Of a DNA stretch of 64,000 bases, positions 34,080 through 46,647 are shown one piece after another (position 1 is the stretch's first letter; every line of letters begins with the position of its first letter). The notes beneath the pieces were generated by a model. That model saw only the letters and a program-made list of their open reading frames with translations, had not been told where the DNA came from and made no database searches. The stretch lies in contig NC_053201.1 in the NCBI RefSeq assembly GCF_905163445.1, positions 754,001 to 818,000 of the forward strand. The letters are read 5' to 3'. This DNA comes from Pararge aegeria. Its lineage: Eukaryota > Arthropoda > Insecta > Lepidoptera > Nymphalidae. The translations under genes and the position numbers were made by a program.

Positions 34080-34400
34080 TATCGTATCAACCCATTACCG
34101 GCCCACTACAGGGCATGGAAAACATTATAGATAACTCACAGGCAACAATGAGAAGGGGTTAAGCCAACACCACTCTGGCCCAGTGCTGATTGTTGGACTT
34201 CACACACCATTGAGAAAATCATGTAGAACTATCAGGCATGCAAGTATCCTCAAAAAATTTTCTTTCACCATTAAAGCAAGTGATTTTATAAATGCATAAA
34301 ACACATATCTTAAAAACGTTAGCTTTGCATGCTGAGATTTGAACAAAGACCCCCAAAAGTAAGGCCCAAGTCCTTACATCTCTAGGGTCACACCACTTCA
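34080..34400 (-). repeat. SINE family A, rearranged
   Basis: ACCCATTACCGGCCCACTAC starts the copy; GAAAACATTATAG then appears early and the GAGAAGGGGTTAAGCC block follows, so a segment has been shuffled or gene-converted. The tRNA-like head is degraded. Confidence 0.55.
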
Positions 34401-34409
34401 GCCAATGAT

Positions 34410-37400
34410 ATAGCTATACAATGTATCCAGTCAAGCACAGACTTGCTACTGGGCTGTAGCCTAGTTAACGATGTTGGGCACACAAGTTGATTATTGCAGA
34501 AGATATTAGTTGTAGCACAGAGGATGTGGCTGGCCTGTTATCTTTTATATCAACTTAGTTGCCTCTTACAACACCAGTTGGACAAGGTGTGGTCTGCTGC
34601 CACCACAAGGCAAGTTTGTAAAATACTTACATGAAGTGTATAAAATTTTTTGTACAAGCCCTATTAGTCATTCATTTTCAAGTGTTGATAGCACGTTATT
34701 ATATTTGATAAAAGATAAAGTTAAGGGTACACAATTTTATGTTGAGTGCCTGACCTACATTACTGTAATATTAACAACAAATATTTTTATGCTAAGCTAA
34801 TCCAAGTTACCACTATTTTTATGGTCTTAGAATTGAATACTGTACATAGTTAAAGTTATTGCTTTATTCACTACCACTTTGCATTAGGAGAGCATGAATT
34901 AACAATTGTTACAGCCCAACAAGCTGCATTGAAACAGAGTGAAGGTCAAAGCACTCCTTTGTCTTTGCCCAGCAGTGGGACATTATAAGGCAGAGCCCGA
35001 TGATTGCAATAAAATCTCTTCTAATAAAACATTACATGTATTTTGGATATTGCAAGGTGATTGTCACCGTTATATTGTAATAAGTAAGATTTGTGGGTCA
35101 GAATAACCATAACTTATTACTACCAAGTTTCACCGACAGGGATTTTTCTATTTTGCTTTCAATTCATACCCTACAAGGTTGGAAGGTATTACTAATCATT
35201 TTCATGAAGAGCAGACCAAAGCACTTTCTACCCAACAAAATAACATACAGATTCAGTGTAGAAAACTAATATTGAAAGCAAAAACCACCACACTTTGGTA
35301 GTGTTTTTCAAATTGGCAGTTAGTCACATCAATCCATTTAGCAGTTGACAGTAATTATTTTACCTCTAAAGTTGTAAAGGTTTACCATAAAATGGGGAAA
35401 GTTTGTAAGCTACCAACTTTCAGCAGGTGTGAGAAGTTTGGTTGTGAAGTGAGTATGTTTTCACTGTTTTATAGACACAATGCACTGCATACCATAATGT
35501 CTGGATGAGGTTTCTTTTTGTTCATTATTCTGTGTTCCTACTGTTCATTTCTTAAATAGTACAGGAGGAGGATTTTTCCATTTTATGACCTGATTTATGT
35601 TATCATAAACTGTGTGCCGACTACTGTTTTCATGTACCCATATTTGTGCAAATAGATTAAACATCCTTTCAGCAATCAGTATTGCAGCCACTAAAAGAAT
35701 ACAAATTATGCAACAAAATCAATCTTTTACCCTGATGCTGCGTGAAAGAAGTCTGATCAAACCAGTATAATTTCCTAGACTTAGTTAATGATCTGTTACA
35801 GTCAAGTTGATTAACACTGCATTTTAAACGTGTGATTATGGCAGTCAATGGAAAATTTAATTTAATTATTTTAAATATGGAATGTTCTTTTATCACACAG
35901 ACTTTTTTTTTAATAAACACTCATTTTTCGTCGAAAAACAAAGTTATCCAACCTCATAGTAAAAAAATTACCATGCCTAAAAGATGTAACGATGAAATAA
36001 GGCCACTGACTGTCTAAGAGCTCACAAAATACTTTAACAAAGAAGGAAAGCCGCAATTATACTATGACTAAGTAACTGTGCATAATGGCCAACGAAAGAA
36101 CGGGTCGCATGTAACCCAGCCTAACGGTTTTTCGCATTATAGGCAAAGAATAATCCCCAATTTTGCGGTTTATTCGCAAATATGCAAAATCCGCCCATAC
36201 AACGCTTGTACAGAGCACATTGACCTTACTATCTTGAAAAATAACGGCTTGCGATCTACTAACTTCTTACCAACCCTGTTAATTTCCTCATGGAACATGG
36301 CACACAACACAGCAAAATAACAAAATACACTTCGTTAACCAAAATACACGACACAGGGCACACGACAATAGTTTTGTTCAGTTTTAAAGTGATTTTTATA
36401 AGAAAAAGAATTACTCACCACCAATTCGTCTTCTTCTTTTTGAAAGAATGAATTTGATTTGTGAATGAATGCGAAAGCGACGTTTGAATGACGTTTTCAG
36501 TGTTGCAACGCGTTTGGCATAAATTGTACTAATACATACCTGTCATGAAATGTTCAATTGAAATTTTTTTAATGTTCAGCTTATGTTTAGCTGAGGATGA
36601 TGAAAGACGTTGTGAAAAACATTATGATAACCTTTCAATTTAGACCTCAGAATCACGGGAAATTTAGTTTATGAGCGAAAAGGGATTTTGGCCTTGAAAT
36701 TATTTTCAGAGTAATTTTAATTTTTTTTGAAAATTCTGTAATTCTACACTATGCCACAGTTTCACCAGTGAAGCCTTAAACTGTTTCTTAGCATAAAATA
36801 TCTGCTAACAATGACAGCCCTGATAATCCAACTAAAATGAGCAATAGCAAAGACAAAAGGATGCAGTACACCTTAGAGTAGTATAGTTATATAATTATCA
36901 GAAAATAGAAGATTCGCTCAACTTCCGTCACATTTTTATTGTTACTACAACTGTTAAGTAGTTTTTTTTAAATATCGGGCAACATTATTTAATAATCTGC
37001 AAAAAACTAGATAGTTCCAGTTAAATTTAATTCGTTCAAAATTTTGAGTTTTTTTTTGGCTTAATTTAATCGCTACTTTTACCAAAAACAATTAAATCAT
37101 AAGTAAAGTAAAACTTTTGTTGTAATAAGTGCTAGTATCATTCTTAATAATTAACAAAAAAAATTTAATTAAACCTTTGTTTCCGAGCATAAATGAGTTC
37201 AAGTGTTGTAGGGTTTTTGTATCGAGTACTATATAATTAAAAGTAAAAAGGTACCCACCTAAATGTTTACTTTTTTACTTTTAGGGCCTTAGACAATTCC
37301 ACACAGGTATAATAGATGGCTGGCAGTAACTTATAGTCGTCATCGTGAACGATTCATCAAACCATTTAACTATTTTTCAACTTACGATGAAATGCATTTT

Positions 37401-37840
37401 GCTGTACTACGGATAAATAAAATTTCATTTCATTTCAACGGAGATGTTCCTGTCATTGTGCTATTCATGATTATGAATTTAAGATTCTATTTACGTATGG
37501 TAGTAGTAGTAGTAGTAGTTTTGTACCCTCGTCCTGTTACTGTGTGCTACTATTCAACAGCAATAATAGTGCGGGTACATCATTTTAAACTAAGTTATTA
37601 AATAGTGTGATGGATATGCCGACTATTTTTTTTGAAATAAATAAGTATCCGAATATTTTTTCTAGTACTGTCACTAAATAAGTTATCTACATTAAGTCGA
37701 TAAAGTCAACGTGCTCGTTTACAAGCTCTTCCCTATTTTTAGACGTTTGCAGACTGTCGTTGTCCATTTGACTTGAGTCTTGACGACGTTCAATTTTAGT
37801 TTTGTTTGTCCTGAAATTTTAGTAGAAATAATTTGTTTAA
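34410..37840. other. AT-rich region upstream of taxilin, no supported gene
   Basis: Mostly unique sequence. A family H remnant lies near 34925-35000 (CCCAGCAGTGGGACATTATA). A (TAG)n run is at 37499-37519. A minus-strand donor-like GTGAGTAA at 36418 is discussed as a finding. The last 150 bases before 37841 should contain the taxilin 5' UTR and promoter, but I see no TATA box I would defend. Confidence 0.4.
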
Positions 37841-37909
37841 ATGGAAGCTGCAGCAGAAGAAGTTCCTAAAGAAAGTTCCGAAAATGTTTTGCCGGAAAGT
37901 AGTACGGCA
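37841..37909 (+). CDS. Txln: taxilin exon 1
   Basis: Codes residues 1-23 (MEAAAEEVPKESS start), acidic; donor ACGGCA|GTAAGT. Intron 1 is 3.4 kb and full of SINEs. Confidence 0.88.
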
Positions 37910-40900
37910 GTAAGTATCCTATCTAAAAAAATGGCTAAGATTTAAAAATAGAACTAAAATAATATCGGATGACTAGATATATAGGTACTCAGAAGGTACG
38001 AAATTCATGCAGTTATAAGGTTTTCTGTACCTATAAACACGATTTCTTTGTCTAAATTCCATAAACATGCTTATAAGATGATATATTTAATATAAGTCAA
38101 ATAATCGGGTAATGAACATAACCTAAGCCGCTGTTTGTTGGCGTCATGCCAAAATAGAGATGTTTACGATATTTTCGTTCGGAAGCACGTTTCAAACGTT
38201 TTATTCTTTTAAGGTTAAAGATAACCTGATGCCAATTTCGGTCAACGGTTTTTTAACAATAGAATATCCCCTTGAAAGTTCCCCCTGTTATCCTGACCAA
38301 ATGTATCTAAGCATATTCTCTGCAGTTTGGTTGCCTCATCCCTAGTAATATTATAAATGCGAATAAGTGTTTGTTTGTACATCCTTTACACCCAGACATG
38401 GCAATAAATCCACTTAATTTTTGGCACAGAGTTAATTGAAAAGTCAGAGAGTAACATAAGCTACTCTATGTCCCAGATAATCGGAAAACTGTAATAAACG
38501 CGGACGTAGAACGCGAGCAATATCTAGTAGAGAAATATTTTAGACAATAATCACACCAAATGTAAGTGTGTAAATGTAGCTGTATAGTATGTAAACACAA
38601 AAGCATGAGACATTTGGTTTATAATTAACTGTACCGCCGCTTTTGATTATCAAACAATATCCTTAAACTGAAGGTATTCAGATAATTACTAATAGAATCA
38701 CCTACTTCACATCTTAAATAACAGTTGTTGTGTATTTAAAAATCATGCATAATCTGAATAATCTAAATATCATTTAATTTAAATGAACCAAATTTTACTC
38801 ACACAAATAAAATGTCTTCTAATTATTGAATCTAAAGTTACTTGTTCAGTATCAGGTTGAAGAGATATTTGATACCAATATTCAAGATGGCAGGAATCAG
38901 CCATAACAATGAACATTAATTGATCTTTTTTAATGTAAGATAATCTAAGGGCATTATTTATTTTATTGGGCATGGTTTATTTCATCAAATCTACAACCTA
39001 AATACCAGAGGTTATTCATTGTCTGGTTGCTGAGTCTCTCAGGAAGAGGCTCGAGTTTGTATCAAATTGCTCTGATATGTTTAATAAACACAAACGGTTA
39101 GTCAATTATGAATATGATTATTTCTTTAAACTATTTAATAAAATTCCTAGGGATTATTATCAAATTCCTAAAATAGCAAATGAATTTTACAAAGAAGCTG
39201 ACAAGTGCTACAGCCTCTTTCTTTCTTTATTGTTATTTGAGATAAACTGCAGTTTTCTAATTTACTTGTTAACATAGTAACTAGGGAATTATCAACAATT
39301 TAAGGCTGTATGTGTAAAATTTTCACCTCAGCAGATTCAACTTAAAAAAGAAAAAAAATCCTTGGAACATTTTGGTACAAATGTTGTGCTCGATCACAGC
39401 TCATGCATTATCTGTATTCTATTGTTCATTGCACCGTAACTTATTAATAAATTTATAAAATTTCCATATCAATGTATAGTTACTTCTTCTGGTCAAGGTT
39501 ATGGTTTTGATTCAGTGGTTGGACAAAAGTTGGTTTATTTTGTTCTTCTAACGAGAGGCATTACCTGGCCAGCCTGGAATGAAGTCATTAACATTTTTCC
39601 TTTTCCTAGTAACCTTTATGGGGAATAGGGTGGAATAGTCCTTACAGATGACTGATCACCTGTCTGGCAATGGCTCGTGTCCCCTCATTAAATATATATA
39701 TAACCGAGAGCATGTTAAGCCATTAGTCCTAGTTACTCAACTTAACGTTTTATAATCAATCATAAAAGCCTATTAATAATAATAAATATACTACAAAAAT
39801 ACACACATCACCATCTGATGAATAATTTTTATGAATAATATACAAAAATACTTATAATATATAGATAAACACCCAGCTACTGAAAACATTCATGTTCATC
39901 ACACAAATATTGTCCAGTTGTGAGAATCAAACCCGCAGCCTTGGACTCAGAAAGCAGGGTTTCTGCCCACTGCGGCCATCAGCCTAATCCATTTAAACAG
40001 TGCGGAGGGCCTATACTGTAAAGCCCTCTCCTCTATATAGTAGAGATCTTTACCTTGCATTATACCTCAACTAGATGATACCCGCGACTTCGTTCGCGAA
40101 GATTGAGCATTTTATTCCTGCGCGCTCATTAACAATTTTTTATCTCACAACGGGAACTATTAGAGATCGGTATAGAAAGTACACGTCCTTTTCCATAGCA
40201 TTGGTGGTATGCATACCGAATTTCAAAGCTACCTGCCCGCGGCTTGGATCGTAAACCATTTTCAATTTTCCCTCGGGATCTACTCAACTCGGGATAATAT
40301 CGGGATAAAAGCCGTTCAGCCGTTTTTGCGCGATTGAGTAACAAACAACCACATTTTTACATTTATAATATTAAGTAGGATTTTAAAGATTGTGACCTGT
40401 GTGATTTTGCATTATACAACATCTGTCTTTAATAAAACAATGAATATTTTCGTTTTCATTTACACAATCTACCAGGATAAAAGGAAGCAAATGTCACCTC
40501 CAATCAGTTAATTATCTCAGTGTAATAAATAAATAATAAATAAATAAATATACTACGACAATACACACATAGCCATCTAGCCCCAAAGTAATCGTAGCTT
40601 GTGTTATGGGTACTAAGATAGCTGTTGAATATTTTTATGAATATAATACATAAATACTTATTATATACATATAAACACCCAGACACTGAAAACCATTCAT
40701 GCTCATCACACAAACATTTTCCAGTTGTGGGAATCGAACCCACGGCCTTGGACTCGGAATGCAGTGTCGCTGCAAACTGCGCCAATCGGCCGTCAAAATA
40801 ATAAATGATTTGAGCTGGCTGCACTGAATTTCAAGCCTTGATGCTCATTAGTCCAAAAACAGGTTTCAATTCCAGCTGTTACGTTATTTATAGCCATTTT

Positions 40901-43900
40901 GGACAATGCAAAGTGGAGCCATTGCTACTTGGAACATTGGATGACATGCGAGGTGGTGGTTGTGTGCAATGAGTTGGAATACAAAGCCACTAACAGGAGC
41001 TATTTACATCTTTCTTTGACAACATATCAACCCATTAATGGCCAACTACAGAGCACGGGTCTCCTCCCACATCGAAAAGGGGTTAAGGCTATAATCTACA
41101 ACGCTGACCCAGTGCGGATTGTTGGACTCCACACACCTTTGAAAACATTATGTGGAACTCTCAGGCATGCAGGTTTCCTCACGATGTTTTCCTCCACCCT
41201 TGAAGCAAGTGATTTTTTAATTATTTAAAATGCATATCACTTTGAAAAGTTGGAGGTGCGTGTTGGATTCAAACTCGGCCCCCCGAATTTGAAGTCGAGT
41301 TCCTATTACCGCTTTCATACATGTGTGTCTTTCTTCATCATTACAGGAAAAAACATCAACCCCACCAGTTCAAGACCCCCCAAAAAAGTCGAAAAAAGAT
41401 GACCGTTCAAAAAAGGATGATAAAATCATCGAACAGTTCATGAAATCATTAAACTCAGTTCCTACACTTGACGAAAAACTGTCATTAGTTTGTAAGAAAT
41501 ATGTACAGACAGCTGACGACAATAAGAAACTACAGTTCTATATAAAGCAGTCAGATAAACGTTATGCATTGCTGGTGAAGGAGAAGGAACAGTTACAGCA
41601 TGAGTATAACAAAACTGTATTGGTCAAGTCGAAACTGGAGAACCTCTGTAGGGAGCTGCAGAAACAGAATAAGGCAATCAAGGTTCGTATTCTATTGTTG
41701 ATTATCAAGTAATATAAATTATTTTAAAGCAAATATCACCTCTTCTTCCCTTCCCGCGTTTGTCGTACGAGCCGACTAGGGGAATATAAGGGAGAGCGGG
41801 CAGCAGTGTCCTTTGTGCTACAACTGTCAACTACCATTTACAACAATCACTAACTTGCCTGCCCAGCGTGCTGATTATGGGCTAATCCTCCTGTTGAGAG
41901 GCCTGCAGTCCAGCAGTGGACTGCAATAGGCTGTTTATGATGAAATATCAAAGGTAGCTGAGGTACGTGACACCTGTGAATCGCATAAATATCGACTCAA
42001 AACAATTAAGTTTTCGAGCAAAAGTTAATGAATAACGCCCAGGTTTTGAAATTCCCCTTATTATTCTGTTTTTGGGTCTATCTCCCTTTTTAGTCTGTGG
42101 CCTGTCACAAAAGAAGCCCACAACTTTATATCTCAGACATATATTCACTTTGTTATCAATCCAAGGTCACATTGGATAGAAGCAGGCGTTACTTTGCAAA
42201 TCCATGATATATTATGCAAATTAAGCTAATTTTCATAATAATCCAAGGTAACCTTAAAATCCTAAATTCTTTTTTTTTTTTTTTTTATGTGTTCCTTCCT
42301 ATTTTCCTCCGACATGACTGTCGGAGACTGTTCTAGGTCGGTACTTACAATTCCACTCAGTTATTGTATTTGCTCTGTTTTGTGTATTTTCATAAATATT
42401 GAGGTGCAGATTTGTCGGTGTACATTCTTATCTATCACGCTGATTATGCGTATATACTACTTTTACATTACATCAAAATACCTACATATTGGCCTTACGT
42501 ATTTCATAGTGCTTACCTACAAGCTAATAATATTTAACCATTATATTTTTTTCTTCTTTTACAGTTGTATTTTTTTTTTGTTTTAAAGTTATCATTCTGT
42601 TTAGTATTTTTTTTTCCTCGATGATATCTCCCAAAGATATACCATATATAACAAAATCTTATTTTCTAAGTACTCATACATATTATGACTTATTCCAATA
42701 TTTACTAGATTTTTCATTTTAGACTATTTAATTGTTTTTTATTATTGCAATATGCACTATTGTATTCCTCTTTGTATATTTAGTTTATACTTATAAATTG
42801 AAAATAAAAAGAAAGTCTACTAAAATCCTAAATTCACAGCTGCACTGATTAAAAAATTTTGTGTTACAGGAAGAGTCTCTACTAAAAATCCGTGAAGAAG
42901 AAGAGCGACGCAAGGAAACGCAGACGAAGTTCCAGAGCACGCTATCAGAGATTACAACCCTGTTACAGCAGAACAATGATAAGAACGCCAAGTTACGTGA
43001 CGACAATATCAGCATGACGGAGAAGTTTAAGAGCGTGGTTCAGCAATATCAGTTGAGAGAGCAGCAGGTAAGGCTCACAAAAAAATCCTGCACACATACT
43101 GTTCTAAAAGTTAAATAAAAAAATAATTTGTTACCAGTAATCACTGCAATTTACTCATCAATTGCAGGCATTGAGCAGACAAAAGCATAATTTTCAATGA
43201 TTTCGTTTTCTGCCCTCCGAACTTGTGGTGCTTATAAACTGGGCCTACTTGAAATAAATGAAATTTTGAATTTTGAATTCATTTATTATTCCTCCAAACA
43301 CACTTGTTCTGGGGATCAATATTCTTGGAGGAAGGCCACCAAATGAAAATTATAAAATACGCGGTGACAACAAGCTTATTTATGTTTAACGCCAAATAGA
43401 GTCATATAATCAAAGAGCTCAAGAAATTATATAGACGCATCAGCGAAAGCGGTTTAGTCTATTATATAATAAGTACTTACCTAGCCAGGCATCAAATTAC
43501 AGCTGTTTAAAAACGTACTCTTTTACTTTTCCTCCAGGTAGAAAAAATGGCGAAACAAATGTCATTAGAATCTCAACTCTCCGACGCCAAGCTCCAGAAA
43601 GCTGCATTAGAGCATCAAGCGGAGAAAGAACGTTTACTTGCAGACATGGAGACACTAAAAGTGAATCTGTCACAGTTACGGGCTAAGAATATGGAGCTAC
43701 AGGGCAACGAGTCAGGTTTAAGGAGCCAGTTGGCAGTATATACTGATAAATATGACGAGTTCCAGAATGCCTTGGTGAAGAGTAATCAGGTGTTTGGTGG
43801 ATTCAAAGAGCAGATGGAAAAGGTAAGTGCAGGTTTTCATATCACTATCAAGTTATAAATTTTTTTCATGAATCCTACGGGAACCGTACATTTTCCCAGG

Positions 43901-46581
43901 ATAAAAAGTAGCCTATGTGTCAATCCGGGGTATAATTTATCTCCATTCCAAAATTTAGTCAATTTGGTTCAGTAGTTTTTACTCGAAAGAATAACAACCA
44001 TCCATCCATCCATCCATCTATCCATCCATCCATCCATCCTTACAAACTTTAGCATTTATAATATTACTAGCTGTTGCCCGCGACTTTGTCTGCGTTTGTT
44101 TTTGTTTTTTGACACACATGGACATTAAATTTAGGAGTAGTTGTAGTGTAATTTTTAAGTTACGTATTCTAATTAAAAAAAAAAAAAAAAATCTATTCGC
44201 ATAAACAATATCTGAAAAGAATTGTCTGACCAGTCTCAGCTCCTCCTATCGCTTACAAAAATTAGTAATCGTTATAGGACGAATCGAAATCGCATTGTTA
44301 GTTGATTTATATTCTAAATGTTAACGAAGAACATTTCTATCATTTTTTATATAGTCCTTGTGTAAAATCGTCAAACTTTTTCATCACCCAAAGCAATGAA
44401 ACTGAGCATAATTTCGGAATAAAAAGTATCCTATATTACTTCTATTACCTCCAAAAATATGTGATTTTTAGTGTATATTGTTTTTTAGTTGTTCAGCTGA
44501 TATTTGAAACTTAAAACCTACTTAAATTTAAGACTCAGACTGATGGAAAGTTTCATGCTTGTAAAGTATACCTACCAGCTTATGCTGTACGCCTGTCAGC
44601 CAGTCAGAGTTTGAATTTTCTCTAGTCTGGTCTGGAGAAATGCTTTGGCCGTGGCTTGTTAACTTCCTGCAGACAAAGACTTGCTGTCAAGTGTTAAGGT
44701 TTTGCGTATAGGTCTGTAAAGATTTTATGAAACTGCTACACCTCTTAACAAGTCAGCCCATTACCATACCATCCCGAACTGCATAATCTTCATCACTTAC
44801 CATTAGGTGAGACTGCAGTCAGGGGCAAACATGTAGTGGGGTAAAAAAACCTGGCTAAGTTTGTTGTGGGCTTCTTCTTAGACCAGGACACGTTTGGAAC
44901 CCTCGTAGCTTTAGTTTTAAGTTTAAGAATGTGGTTATCGCCATCATCTCACTACCGTGTAATTCTTATGTACGCATCAAAAGTGCCACCTATGGGACTA
45001 CTTGAATAAAGGTATTTTTGACTTTGTACTGAAATGTTTTGTGATTTTTGGCTCACCTGAAGAATTTTAAATGCATAAAAAATAGGACACTTAAATTCGA
45101 GGTTACTTACTTAGGATTATCGATTTACAATATTTTCGTTATTTTATACAGATGTCAAAGAAGATCCAGAAACTAGAAAAAGAGTCTCTATCCTGGAAGA
45201 AACGTTGGGAAACGTCGCAGACCGCTCTGCTGGACATGTGTGGCGAGAGGCAGGCCAGTGAAGAGAGAGCCGCCGCGTCAGCAAGACATCTGACCCAGAT
45301 GCAGAGCCTCTGCAGGACCTTGCAGGTATTTACCCACTTCCCAAAGGAGGAGATTATCGGGTCATCCTATTAAGAGATGCTTCTTCAAAGCAGGTAACCT
45401 TAGCAGATTAATACTTGCACATAAACCCAACTCTGCTTTCTACCTCGAAAGTAATTATGCCATGTGCGTAAAAATATATATCAAATTGCCTCAAGGTTTG
45501 CGCGACTTACCACTTGGAACGCTGATTATTGAATAAATGTTATTATTCAGTAAATGAAATGTTGGCTATAAATAAAAAATATTGAGTAAAGCATTTTAAA
45601 ATGAATTTTGAAAATGACATTTACTAAAACAGTTATCATCATTATTTAAATTATAAAATTTATTGTTTTATTTGTAAGCTCTCTGCTTGAATAATATTGC
45701 ACGTCTTTTAAGTCCTTTTTAGCTCATAAGACCATTATATGTACACAGTTTATGCAATAAATGAATTATTATAATTAATTATTCGTTTCACCATACAAAA
45801 ACAATTATAATTTATTTATTTCAAGCAGCCTTGTCGTTAGAAGTTCATCAATCGTTTCTACATGATTGATGATGAATTATTAAATTTAAATTGATATATT
45901 ATGGATATTAAGCTTAATTTGCCATACACCGCAAATAGAAGGACTATCTGTATGGTGTAATTTATAGTTGCCGAAGATCTGTTTGGTTTGCCAAATTTAG
46001 CTTAATTAAAAAAAAATGGTTTTTTCTTTTAGACCTTGTCAAATCTTAAGAAGCCTTCATACGTATAACATGTTACCACTAATGTTAGGCGATGGTGATA
46101 ACTGCATTCGTTAACTTAATAGTAGCTAAGAAGAGTTTTTTTGTTATCACCATCTCACAGTCAAATTAATATTTATTCTATGAAGTTTGAGCAAATCATA
46201 CCCAAGCTTTTTTATCATAAATTTAATCCTTAATTTTATAATAGGATTTTTCTATAAGCAAAATATATAAATTTGTAATATATCATGGAATTCCACAAAG
46301 CCTGCTTCTATCCAATATTCAAATTGTTTTATTATTTGAAAAATTAATTGTGTTCGTTTAATTGCAGGCGGAGCGCACATTACTCCTAAACTCACTCAAG
46401 GAGCACAACATCGAGCGACCTCCGTTACCTACCCCGCCGCCCGCGCCCGCAGCGCCCCCCGCCCCCGCACCCGCCAGCAACGCCAATGTGAGTATCACCG
46501 TCATCATTATGGGTTCCTTCTAATCTACAGTGAATAGGCATCTCCTAGGCAAGCGCTCTCCATCGTAGGCCTAATCTAAAG

Positions 46582-46647
<66 letters not shown>

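Noticed and set aside
35391..35450. Plus-strand start MGKVCKLPTFSRCEKFGCE before a GTGAGT donor
   Set aside because: The Cys spacing hinted at a zinc-binding start, but no second exon or promoter was found.
35960..36320. Degenerate plus-strand frame (MPKRCNDEIRPLTV then a stop, ELTKYFNKEGKPQ)
   Set aside because: Interrupted by stops; possibly an old transposon coding remnant but not identifiable.
40700..40795. tRNA gene
   Set aside because: A- and B-box-like motifs belong to the head of a family B SINE; no cloverleaf with matching acceptor stem, and the same sequence recurs with the full SINE body at 50875.
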